DNA of 64,000 bases from Asterias rubens (Eukaryota > Echinodermata > Asteroidea > Forcipulatida > Asteriidae), in assembly GCF_902459465.1 (NCBI RefSeq), contig NC_047080.1, positions 7,848,866 through 7,912,865 of the forward strand, given 5' to 3'. Below, in pieces: positions 21,901 to 35,231 of this stretch. The notes under the pieces were generated by a model that worked only from the letters and a program-made list of their open reading frames with translations, was not told the origin of the DNA and did no database searches. Both the position numbers and the translations under genes were made by a program. Every line of letters starts with the position of its first letter. The first letter of the stretch is position 1.

Positions 21901-24900
21901 ATGTGTAATAAGTCATGCGTGCCGAGTCTTTGTGGAGAAAAAAATCTACAGGCAAACTACTCTGGTGGGTTATAGGAAGAAACTATAAATAAATAGTCAA
22001 CTTGCGGGTACAACCATGTGTAAATCTCTTTTGTTTGAGTGTTGGCTCTGAGAAACCAAAGCGGCTCTTTTCAGAGCCAACACTCAATCTAAAGAGATTT
22101 ACACATGGTTGTAACTGCAAGTTCACTATTTATTTATATTTTCTTGTTATTTTACCACACTATGCAAAGCTTCAAACAATACTCTTGTGGGATTCAAAAC
22201 CCTCAACCTCCTGCATTCTATAGCATATATCTTTATAAAACTCTCCGTGTCCTGGCAGCTTTATTATTTTTCGGATCTTTTTGGAGCTTCTTGAGTAACC
22301 GATTTCCTTTAAAATATCCTTGCCACAATGAAACCATAACTGGACAAAGGAAATACAACAAAGGTCCTCGTAGTTAGTTTAGGAATTAGATGTTTTTGTG
22401 TAAGAGTAAGGTCTGGAATCAGGGGATGTACAATAACCTTTGAAAAGGGATTTTACAAAGCATGTTTTCCAGAACCTGTTGTCACTTTTGGTATGAAAGA
22501 AGCGTGTAACGGTTGTTGACTGCCTGTGCCGCAGCCTCACAATGGAAAGTCTGGTTGATAGAAATGTCAGCCGTCTTGCTGTCACAAACAAAATGCGTCC
22601 GCCATACGGCTTTCCAAATTTATTTGCAGATAAACATGTTATCCAACGTGATACTTGTGTCCTTAAGCAAGGCAGTCACCCCTTGCTTCGTCCTTCATAG
22701 GGACATAAAGCAGTTGGTCCTGTGTGTTGTGCAACTCACGTAAAAGAACCCAGTGCACTTATCGAAAAGAGAACGGGTTCACCTCGGTGTTCCTGGCTGT
22801 GGCTGCTGAATGCACCGTAGCACCTTGTAAACCCTTATAAGGTGCTACATAATTGGGTCCGAGTCAAAATTCAATATTCTATCTTTCTGTAAAACTGATA
22901 CACTAAGCACCTTGAGTACCTTGTTGGTAGATACATGGGCTATATATGGAAGACTTTGATATTATTATTACTATTATTATTATTATTATTATTACAAAAT
23001 TTATTTGTTATTGCAATTTCATGTGATTTTGATGTTAAACCTTCCTCTCATCAGAATCCTTCATCTTCCTCTGTCATGATTCTCTTTTCTTCCAGGGTGC
23101 TGATTTTGTAGAGTTTGACGTCAACGTAACCAAGGATCATGTTCCGATTGTCTATCATGACTGTGAAGCTAAACTGACCACAAAAGATGTATGTATCGTC
23201 CACAATTTCAAATGTTTTCTCTTCTGTGCTTGATCAGTTTTTGTTTTGTTTTTCATATTCCCTTGGGTTCGAAGGGTCATGGCTCTTAAGCCTGGTTCAT
23301 ACTTCCTTTGAATGCGAATGCGATACGAATGTTGACGTCACAAATTCGCAACAAATAATTTGCAGCAGTTGAGTGGTGCTCAACTCTCTCTTGCGATTAT
23401 TGCAGCAAAAACAGAGTTGTGACGTCAAATTCACGTCAAATTTGCATCGCATTCGCATTAGCAGGAAGTATGAACCAGGCTTTACTCTCTTTTACCTGCC
23501 TCCTCAAGGCTACTTTTATGTATTTTAGTTATCTCATTACCAAATTATTTAAACATATTGTGACTTCATGGTTTCGACATTCAATTGTGACGTACTTTAT
23601 CTGACACAACAGTACAAGTTATGTTCAGAGGCCAATTTTACAAACTCCACTAATATCACCTTGAATAGGAAATGTATAGCAAAATAAGTTGTCTCTTTTC
23701 ATTTATGATCTTTTCCATTTCTCATCCCCTTTTCCGTCCCGTTTTCTTTTACATTTCATTGAACATATTTCATTACTTTTCTATGACATACTTTTCTTTG
23801 TGACGCCTTTTCTCTGGACACCTTTGGTTGTCGAAGACCAGTCTTCTCACTTGGTGTGTCCCAGCATACACATAAAATATCAAATCTGTGACTCAATTGG
23901 TCATCAAAGTTGCTAGACAAAAACACCTTTGTTGCACAAGTTTGTGTGCTTTCAGATGCCTAGCCTTATAGATGCCTGAAAAAGGCTTCAGGCCAAGTCT
24001 TTGAGTGAGAAATTACCTCTTTCTCAAAAACTACGTTACTTCAGAGGGAGTTGTTTCTCACAATGTTAATAATAATAATAATAATAAATAATAATGAAAG
24101 CATTTATATAGCGCCCCACAAAGAACGGGGCGCTTTACAATATACAAAGAAACAAACAATGCAAAGACAAAGATACAAACAAAAAACAGTACAAGCAAAA
24201 ACAAAAAATGGCCAGATTCAACAAATAAATGAGTTTTGAGCATATTTTTGAACCGTTCCAGTGTGTTGGCTTCCCGAATGTTACGGGGAAGGGAATTCCA
24301 GAGCCAGAGAGCAGCGGCTTGAAAGGCATGATTTCCTGCGCGTGATTTAGTTTTACTGATGTGAAGAAGTGTTTTGTCGTACGATGAGCGGGTGGCATAG
24401 GCGGATGATTTGAAAGAAATGAGTTCTTGAAGATATGAAGGTGCTGTAGAGTGAATACATTTGAAAACAATGACGAGAAGTTTGAAATGCTATTTGTTCT
24501 ATACTATCAGCAGCTCCCCATTGCTAGTTACCAATTAAGATTTTAGGCTAGCATTTATTTTTAAGTAATTACCAATAGTGTCCAGTGCCTTTAATCATGT
24601 TAGTTTATTGTTTTGTTATTATTGCTCAGACATCAAAAGACAGTTCAGCACCACTTAAGTTGCCATTTTGGGCGATGACACTGGATCAACTCAGGTCACT
24701 TCGGGTAAGTAACATGTCATTCATGTTGAATAAAACCGTGAACTTCATTGTTATTATCACTTTTAACTTTTGCTTTTTTTTCAAGATCAGATTTGCTTGA
24801 ACCACCACTAAACCCTTCAGACATTTCTTTTGACTATAACAAAATATTAATTATGGTTTTATCCATATACACCGATGTATACTTTGGCATAAAGGTAGTG

Positions 24901-27900
24901 CCATAGACTGATTTTGTCATTCAAAGTTACGCTGATTTAAAGACGAAATTCTCAAGAAAGATACAATCAAATTTATTTGTGAAAGTTTCAGCTGGACATA
25001 ATGTCTACCTGCTGAAAAGACAGCTTCAAAAAAAGGTCATGATATTTCACAAGAATGTTAAATCCATCATTGTTTACTGAGATCACAGCGGATACTAACT
25101 GCATCTCTAGCTGCAGCATTAACAAACAGACAGACACCAACCCTCAGAACTCTGAGAAACGATTCATACATGAACTATTTCCCAGATTCAAATGCTTTTG
25201 GGTGGTAGTAGTAAGCCATTAGCAGACTGACTCAAGTCTAGTGTTTACTTCCCACGATGCATAGTATCACTTAATAACTTGGCCGCTCGCATGTAACAGT
25301 TAATTCTCGTAATCTAGAATAAAGCTCGACTTATAACCTCGAACATACAAAGTTGTATCATCTTTAGTGGTGTCAGAAGTGGGATCAAACTATTTAACAT
25401 CATAGTCCAAAAGAATCAAACAAAACATGCTGATGGATTTTGTTTAGGACTAAAGCACTATTTGAGCACTGATATAATTCTTCTTGTTTTTTCTTTTTGC
25501 AGAAAGGTTATCCGTTTGTGGTTGATGAGGTGTCACCCTATCATTCCAAACAGGGTAAGAATTACACAGTGCTATTGCTTAAATACTGCGTAAACACTTA
25601 TAAGGGTTACAGTCATAGTTCATAACTTTCATTAAGCTATCTTTCTGAAAGTTTCTATATACTAAGCGCTGTCCAGAGTTGTTGGTAGGTACGTGTGCTA
25701 TATAAGACTTTGATATTATATTAGTCACGCGGGTGTAGTGTTTGTAGCATAGAAAGAAAGTAAGTTAGCTTGTGAATGGGTGGGCACGGGTTTGGATGTC
25801 CTTTATATTAATTTTAGCCAGGCTAGCTTTGAGGGTCCTGGCTTCATTTAGTTGATGCAGGTAAAAGGTTCCACTCCGGAATTGTTTGTGGTATGAGAGA
25901 GAATTTGTAGCAGTCCTTGTATGAAATGAGATAAAAGGTGTGTTTTAAGAGCAGCTACATGTGGATCTAGTTGAGGGTTTGGGTAGTTGTTTGCTCTCGA
26001 ATGCAAAGATGTTTCTTGTTGTTTTGTACTGGAACGTCAGTCTGTTGGGGTCCTGCGTTCTTCTAGGGTTGGCCAGTCTAGTTTAGAATTTAATTGAATT
26101 CTTTGCAAACAACTCATCCATAAACGGCAGATTGTTGATCTTACATTAATTTATCTATTTATCCTATTTACACAATATGTACTACCATTGCTTAAAGATT
26201 TCTGTACTTCAAGCAGTAACTATAATTACTAAATAGTAAACTTGCGAGTACACCCATGTGTAAAATATCTTGTACACGTCGAGACCACACCGGCTCTTTT
26301 CAGAGCCATGCACTCTCTAAAGAGAGATATTATCCATGGTTGTACCCGCAAGTTTACTAGTTAGTATTTCTAGTTACTTCTTATTTTTCACACCATGCAA
26401 AACTTCAAACACCATTTATTTCTGTACTTCGTTTTTATTGTAAAGGCAAGTCTCGTAGTTTGAGTGAAGCTGATTGGCCAGAAGAGATAAGACCATTCCC
26501 AGAATTGCAACAGGTAGGCTGGGGTTACGAAACTAGTTGGAAAGCGGTTTTATAAAATCATTTATTTTTACTTATGCTCAGACTTTATGAAGTACAACAA
26601 AGCAAGGTTTTTTTTAATTTCTGTCACAGTCTAAACGCTGTTTTTATTTGGCAACTGACCACATCCAAAACGAAATATACAGTGTAGCCAAACTGGCAGC
26701 ACAAACATGTAATTTTAATATAACTGAATGATTATTAGTACAAGCAAGATGGTGTAATAACACTGTTAAAACAGTGACGACTTCGATCATCAGCCGCCTG
26801 TTCACCACACTCTGTTGAGCCTAGAACCATTGTGTATCTTTTGGCGATAGATCATTTTCTGTATACGCACCCAGAATCTGGAACAAACTTCCACAATACA
26901 TCAGAGATACCACCTCACTGCATACATTCAAGACTCCGGACCGAGAATCTTGAACAAACTTCCACAATACATCAGAGATACCACCTCACTGCATACATTC
27001 AAGACACTCCGGACCGAGAATCTTGAACAAACTTCCACAATACATCAGAGATACCACCTCACTGCATACATTCAAGACACTCCGGACCGAGAATCTGGAA
27101 CAAACTTCCACAATACATCAGAGATACCACCTCACTGCGTACATTCAAGACACTCCTGAAAGCTCACCTGTTTTAGGAGGTGTATCATCAATAACATTTC
27201 TCCTGTTTGTGCCCATTATACATCAGCGCCTAAGAGCAAACTTTGATTTTAGCGCTTTATAATTTCTTTTGATTGAATTATGCCAAGTACAGTTGCGTTT
27301 CCACCAATGAAAACAATCAGTCTGAAATATAGCCTCCTGAAATTCGTTAGTGCTATGGCAACTGTACGACACATTAAATATCCATGAATGACAATTCATA
27401 TTTAAAATCTTTACTACTAAAACTTGCTGGGGGTAAGTACACGCACATTTTACAAGCCGGGTGGAGTATTTTACTAACAGCTGAAGTGCAAGGCCTGCAG
27501 TCAGTTACAAAAGAAGTGCATGTTTAAAATTGAAATTGAAATTAAAATTGTCCTCTGTATTTAATTGGAGGGATGTTGTTATGTGTTTGTCTGACAGGTG
27601 CTCCATGCATTACCAATCCACTGTGGAGCCAATATTGAAGTCAAGTACCCAATGACTATGGTAAGAAGACAAATCAAAAGTGACACCGTTTTTGTTTGCC
27701 CTTAAAACAAAAATTCTGTTTTTTTTGTTTAACGCCCCCCAAACACACAACAACAAAAATTGTCATGCTCGCAAGTTTTCGAGCTTGCATGCTTTCACAC
27801 TTTGCCCTCAGAGTTCTTTTTTTTTTCTCAACAGCCTAGATCACATCTGTGACCATGGCAGGGTACATGTACTATTTGGATTAGTGTAATAAATATGCAG

Positions 27901-30900
27901 GGGAAAAACAATTTTGGTTAAGTCTCCTTTTCCAATCCTTTTAATTTCACAGGAGGATGAGGCCAAAGAAAGTGATTTCCCACCTCCAGATAGAAATACA
28001 ATTGTTGATGCTATTCTTAAGATTGTGCTGAGGCACGGTGGGGCCAGAAGGATTGTATTCTCAGCATTTGATCCTGAAATTTGCACTATGTAAGTATACA
28101 TAAAAACCACTTCATGGCTAGAATTTAAAAAATATTTCTGTGTTTCTGTCCGTGAACTGTTTTTGTACCTTTTTCACAACAGTCTGAACAATACTCACTG
28201 GGGTTGAACAAAAGTAAATAGATTGGGATTTGAACCAAAGACCATCGGTTTAGCATGGCAGCGCTCTCCCACTTGAACTCTAGCCCTATGTTTGCGGTCT
28301 CCCTATTTTGTCAGTATCTTTGTTTGGGGGCTGGGTCTGGTAGCCAGTCAGAAGCCATACAACCGTTAGTTGCCGTGTAGTCGGGGATCACACCCAAGTT
28401 TACGGTACAACCCTCTCTAAGAAATTTAATAATAAATAATAATAATAATATCAAAGTCTTATACAGTGCACGTATCTACCAAACAAGGTACTCAAGGCGC
28501 TGAGTATATACAAACTTTCAGAAAGATAGGTTATTGCAGTGATGAATTCTGAGACCCAATTATTTAGCACCTCATAAGGGTTTACAAGATGCTACGGCGC
28601 ATTTAGCAGCCACAGCCAGGAACACCGGGGCGAACCCCTTCTCTTTTCGATAAGTGCACTTTGTCTCTGTTCAACCCCAAATTATTTAAACTATTACCCA
28701 GTCACTTTCCTTGTGTGGTTTATTGCTTGATGTTAAAATTAATATTCTTGTGAACTTGCATTTTTTCTGGATTGGTGTTAGGTTACGTCTGAAGCAGAAC
28801 AAGTACCCAGTGCATTATCTGAACTATGGCAGGACGGACAAATACTTGTGCTACAAAGACCCTCGGAGTAACACTGTGACCAACGCAATGTGGTTTGCTC
28901 TGTCTGAAGAGATGGCTGTAAGTACTGTTTCTGAATGTATAGGGACCAGTGATTTATAATTTCAGGCCTCGAACTTCATGTTAAATATAGCAAGGAATTG
29001 TTAATTTGTCTGGGTACTTTTTGTTGGACACAAAACACAATGTCCACAGATTAACTTACACAGTTTGAAGATAATGATGGTAGAAAGCTTCCCCTAAAAT
29101 ATTACTTGCTGAGGTGCTGTAGTTTTTGAGAAATGAGTAAAACAAGTCACAAAGATAATTTTTCGTTTTTAATGAGACAATTCATTTTTAGCATGTACAT
29201 GTAAAACATATTTACCAGTTATAATCCCGTGTGTTGTGTAATGCACGTGTAAGAACCCAGTGTACTTATCGTAACAAGAAGGAGTTCGCCCCGGTGTTCC
29301 TGGTCTGATCGGCATCTAATAGGAGACTTTCCAACGCTAGGTGGCAGCAGACATACCGGGTAAATTTCCATTGTTTACGTAGTTCTGAACATGCGCATAA
29401 TTCTGAGAACAATGGATTTACCCGGTAAGTCTGCTGCCCTCTATCGTCCCAGAAAGTCTCCCATTGCCCTAAAGCACCTTGTAAAATATAACATGGTGCT
29501 ATCAAAGGATTAGGTCTCATAATTCAAACGTAGTCCCACATCTTGCAGGAAATACTGTATGTTACAGCACCACTGATTGACGGATATGCGTGCTATAGAC
29601 GATGTGACCTGTGACATTACATGTTTACAAAAGAGCCTGGACTTCCTGCAGGCACAATTTGTACACAGCCTAATGGAAGAAAACATAAAATCTCCTATTT
29701 TATGGAGATTGTACTGTCTTATTCGTATCAACTTTTGATATGATTAAAGGGGGCACATCTCAAAACTTGTTCAGCTTTTACTTTCATAACTCTTGGATTA
29801 ATGTGGAAATTATGACACAAAATGTCAACTTTCCCATATGATCGGTGCAGTATCTTGCCTGCCAGGCTAGCCAAAGAATGTGCAAGGTCACACTTATTAT
29901 AAACAAAGGTCATATTGTCTGTATAAGAAGCCATTATTATTATTTATATTATTATTATTTTTATTATTATAATTGTAGGGGTTGGTGTGTCATAATGACG
30001 ATGTCATCCGAGAGCCTTCAATACTCAAAGCAGCAAATGATAAGGGTCTGGTGGTGTTTGTTTGGGGTGAAGACAACAACAGGCCAGACCTTGTGAAGTC
30101 ACTGAAAGACATGGGTGTACAAGGCATTATACATGACAGGTAGGTTATAATATTAATATTGAAGAAACCGTACCCAGTCTCTATCCACTTCAACAGCCCT
30201 AATCATAGTGTCAATGATGTTGAACTTCTGGTGATTGAAGCTTGTAATGGTGATGACACACACCGCAAGCATGTCTCCCTGCATTGTTATCGAACAATGC
30301 ATTTACCACTTTTATGGTCCAGTAATCCACCCTTTCATACTAAACATCCTTTGTCCTCGCCACTTCACTCCTGTTGGTTCATAGCCACCAATTGTTTCTG
30401 AAGTAGAAACTTTGTTGGCTGTTATTTTCCCACTTCTCTCTGGATCCTTCCCTTAATCCCTTTCCCCTCTCTTTTTCTATAAATGGATATGCATTTGTTT
30501 GTACTTGTTTTATGCCTCTGAAGAAGGTCCGGTTTGGATCGAAAGCTAAGGCCAACTACCCTATTTATTAATATTGAAGTCTTATATAACGCAAATATCT
30601 ACCAAACAAGGTACTCAAAGCGCTGAGTATAAACAAATTTACAGAAAGATAGGTTATTGCAGTGATGAATTCTGAGACCCAATTGTTTAGCACCTTATAA
30701 GGGTTTACAAGGTGCTACGGCGCATACAGCAGCCACAGCCAGGAACACTGCAGCGACCCCCTTCTCTTTTTGATAAGTGGACAGGGTTTTACACGCATTA
30801 CACCACTCATGGGACCAACGGCTTTACATCCCATCCGAAGGACAAAGCAATGGTTATAAGTGTCTTGCTTAAGGACACAAGTGTCACGGCTGGGGATAGT

Positions 30901-31273
30901 GGTTGAGGTATCGCAGGGTGTTGTGTGGCCGAGCAGATAAGAGCATTTGACTCAAGTTTCTGGTGGTTAGGTCATCTGGATGTGGGTTCGAATCCTGGTT
31001 GTGACACTTGTGTCCTTGAGCAATACACTTAACCATAAGCTTCTCTCCACCCAGGGGTAAAATAGGTACATGTGTACCTGTAGGGCAGATCTGGTTTATG
31101 TGAATGATTAGCTTGGAACTCGCAGCACCGGCTGTATACTCCCCTGGGGGCTGAGATGGTTTAAGGAATGAATTATATGGCCCACCTACCAGGGGTAATA
31201 AGGTCAGAAGCGCTTTTATACGCCCTTCTGACTGTGATAAACGCGCTATATTATTAATATTAATAAAAATTGA

Positions 31274-31310
<37 letters not shown>

Positions 31311-34300
31311 TCATTTTATCACAGCATGCAAAAGAAAGATCTCATTTTCCTTTGTGCCGGTAACTCCTCGAGCCGGGCTACGTCCCGTAGCCTTAGATCT
31401 CAAGGGTCTTTCTCAGGATCCTCGCTGTTCCCAAAAGCGCTGCCTTCTGTAATAGATCTACCCTCACATTTGTCCCTATTTCATCTAGATGTTTCCCCAG
31501 TGCTTTGGGAATGGTGCCAAGTGCTCCAACCACCACGGGGACTACTTTTACCTTTACCTGCCAAATCTTACGAAGTTCCCTGGCCAGGTCCTGGTACTTC
31601 TCGATCTTTTCCATCTCCTTCGAAGCTACCCTTATATCACCTGGCACCGCTATGTCAATGAGATGACACATCTTCTTCGTCTTATCTAATAGCACAACAT
31701 CCGGACGCCTATGTTGTATAACATGATCGGTCTGAATGTTAAAGTCCCATAGGATCTTGACCTGGTCGTTCTCTACAACTTTCTCCGGAACATGGTCGTA
31801 CCAGTTCGCAAGTACTTTGACACCATACTTCTTACACAGATCCCAGTGAATCACCTTGGCCAGCTTGTCATGTCTTCCTTTGTACTCCGTCTGGGCCATC
31901 TTACTGCATTCGCTAACAATATGAAATACAGTCTCCTCTGCTTTATTGCACATTCTACACATAGGAGAGACGTTTGCTTTCTCTATCCTTGCCTTCATTA
32001 CATTTGTCCTTAGAGACTGGTCTTGCGCCGCAGTAATCAAGCCCTCTGTTTCCTTCTTTAGTTCTCCACTCTTTAACCAATTCCATGACTTGCTGCTGGC
32101 CACGTCCTCAGTACACCTCAAGAACCGGCCATGAAGTGGTTTGTTCCTCCAATCTTGATGTCTTTCCTCCTTCCTTTCCCTCTTGTACTCTTTCGGCCCA
32201 ACTTCGTCTGCCCTCGTGTACCTTTGTGCAACTTTCAACAAGCTCTCCTCGGTCCTCCTGACATGACAATGCAAGCTTCTGTGCTCGATGTTAACACTGT
32301 CCGCCACGCTAAGCAACCCCCTTCCGCCCTCTGACCTCGGAAGATAGAGTCTACTAACATTTGACCGCGGGTGTAGCATGCCATGCATGGTCATTAGTTT
32401 TCTTGTCCTCCTGTCAGTGACATCTAGATCTTCCTTAGTCCACTCGACAATACCCGCACTGTACCTCATCAAAGACACGGCCCATGTGTTAATCGCCTTA
32501 ATCATGTTCCCCCCGTTTAGTTTAGACTTCAAACATTTCTTTACACGCCTGATGTATTCTGCCTTCAGCCTTACCTTTGATTCCTTGTGAAGGACATGGT
32601 CCGGTTCAAGTACACCAAGATACCGATAACTCTCCTCCTCACCCAAAGCCCTCAACTGTGCACCATCTGGCAGAGCAATGCCATCGGAATGTACCCTCTT
32701 CCCCCTCTTCATGGTCATTGAAGCACATTTCTCCAGACCGAACTGCATCCCAATGTCATCACTGAAAATCCTGACGGTCTGCACCAAAGAGTCGATCTCG
32801 GCCTCATTCTTCGCAAACGTCCATAAAAAGCAGATGGTTGATCTTACATCCGTCCTTCTTCATTACAAAACCTGCACTCACCTTCCTTAGAATCATCGAC
32901 AGGGGCATCATCGCAAGAACAAACAGCAGCGGAGACAGAGAGTCACCTTGGAAAATACCTCTTCTTATGCATACCTTGCCCAGATTATCATCGTTGGCTG
33001 TCAGATTTGTTCGCCACGTCTTCATGCTCTCACCTAAAAGACTTTTTACTGCATCAGCCACTCCAACCATATCCAGACATTCCATTATCCATGTGTGCGA
33101 TACCATGTCATACGCCTTCTTGTAGTCAATCCACGCCATTGCCAAATTAGTCTTTCTGCTCCTGCAGTCCTTCAGTACAGCCTTATCGATGATAAGTTGA
33201 TCCTTCGTACCTCTGGACCGCTTCTTACAGCCTTTCTGCTCCTCCGGAAACAACTGCTGGTCATCCATATGGCGATATAGGTCTTCTGCAATCATACTGG
33301 TCAAGAGTTTATACATCACAGGTAAGCACGTGATTGGTCTATAATTACTGGCAATGTTACCTTTCTTGACATCCTTCATGATCAGCACTGTTTTTGCCTC
33401 AGTCATCCAAGATGGGACCTTACCCTGTACTAGACAGTCTTGCAATTGTAGGGCCATTCGCTCATGCAAACTACGGAAGTTCTTCAACCAGTACCCATGC
33501 ACATGGTCCATACCCGGGGCTTTCCAATTTGGCACCTTCTTTATCTGTCTCTTAACCTTGTCCACGTCAATCTGGAACCCTTCTTGCTGTTGTACCCCTC
33601 TCAATTCATCTTTCACATCTGTTAGCCATTCCGCTTGTCGGTTGTGTTTTACTGGTTTGTCCCAAATACCACCCCAGAAAGTTTTTGCCTCTGTTGGTCT
33701 CGGAACCGCTTGCATGCTGTCAGCCTTCCCATCCAATTCCTTAAACAACTGACGCTGATTGGTGTTAAATAATCTATTCTGGTGAAATTGTCTAACCCTG
33801 TCGTCATACCTCTTCACTTTTGCAGCCTTAGCCTTAACCCTTTGCTTAATCTCCTCTATTACAACACTCACACCCTTACGTTTGACGTTGTACTTTGTCA
33901 TAATTGTATTCCTTAAGTCTGAACTATTCAATAAACCCTTATTCATTTGTTCTATTCTACTGAGATCTCTTCGCAAATCTTTAATTTGACCCTCCAGCCG
34001 ACGTTTCCACCATGGTGTACTGTTCCCTTGTTGAGACACCTCTACCCCTAACTTTTCCCCTACTACAACTGCCCCTGCAAAAATAAGACGGTTAGTTTCC
34101 GATAAATTATCCGTACTTACCGACCCAAGGAGTTTACTTACCACGGCTGACATTTCTGTCAGCCTTTTCCTTGGGACCCGGCGCAAAGCTGGAATACTCC
34201 ACCCGTTTGACCCCTTCGTCGCTTCCATCACCTCTTGAAGCCTAGCCTTAATCTGCACTTCCTCCTCCGTGAACTCTATGCCCTCCTCATCGTCGATGCC

Positions 34301-35189
34301 ATCATCATCCTGACCATTTCGCAACCCTGGCTGGTTCACCTCATCTTCACTCTGTGAGCTAGCAGCAGCCGCCTCCTCTGGTATTTGGTGGTTAACAATA
34401 TCTGTTCCATCACTTTCAGCTTGTACTATCCTCCTCATCTCCTCAATTTCCACATAGGTTAACCACTGGTTCCGTTTGATAGTACTTATCTGGTCTGCAA
34501 GACGCTGCTCACTAATCTCAAACATTCCTTTATCTTGCCATAGGCTTATCATTCTCCTTCTGTATCCTCTCTTGTCCGGTTCACTCTTAATATAACAGTC
34601 CATCGCAATTTTGTTATCGTTCTTACTCCATTTTCTCTTGGTTCCACCACGAATCCCGTTGTGAGCAGTTTGGATACGATCTGGTAGCACCTGCTCAGGC
34701 ATACCAACCAGATCGGGTGAAGGACTTCCTCTCTGGGAGTTTGTCACTCTTTCACCGTTGAATTGATGCTCCATAGCACTCATTATTAACATCACAAAAT
34801 TGTGAGAAAGTTTATAGTTTCAGGGAGAATTACATACAGCAACGCTGTAGAATATCCAACCCTACGAAGACTTAACACTGGTTGTAATCAAGATGTTCCA
34901 AAGGACGCGGATGATGCGCGCGTCCGTTCACTGATTCAATGCACACGGTGCGGTCTACGTTGTAGAAAGTTTTCCGAATACGAAAAAAATCCAACCTTTT
35001 TCCACCAAAAATAGCAACAAGGTGTTAACTAGTTGCCTTCAAACTTACCCTGCGGTGTCTACCAAGTAGTACCAACAAGGAGTTAACTTTTGGTGCAAAA
35101 CAAACAGCGGGAAACAATATTTATCTTCTATAGAATCGAGAGCCGATCTGAAGCAGTGTTCCTTGTCTCGTCGCCATTTATTATTATTA

Positions 35190-35231
<42 letters not shown>

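Larger units (their letters stand above)
31311..35169 (-). mobile_element. R4/Dong-like non-LTR retrotransposon (inactive)
   Basis: The element lies antisense in intron 16 of the GPCPD1-like gene. Its 5' leader is about 34796-35169, its ORF 34795-31393 (frameshifted) and its short 3' tail about 31311-31392. It has a C-terminal restriction-like endonuclease instead of an N-terminal APE, which places it in the R2/R4/NeSL group. (ATT)n on both sides agrees with the (TAA)n preference described for Dong. Ends are approximate because the target is itself a microsatellite. Confidence 0.8.

Noticed and set aside
33354..33752. 132-codon plus-strand ORF
   Set aside because: It lies antisense to the retrotransposon polymerase and has no motif of its own.
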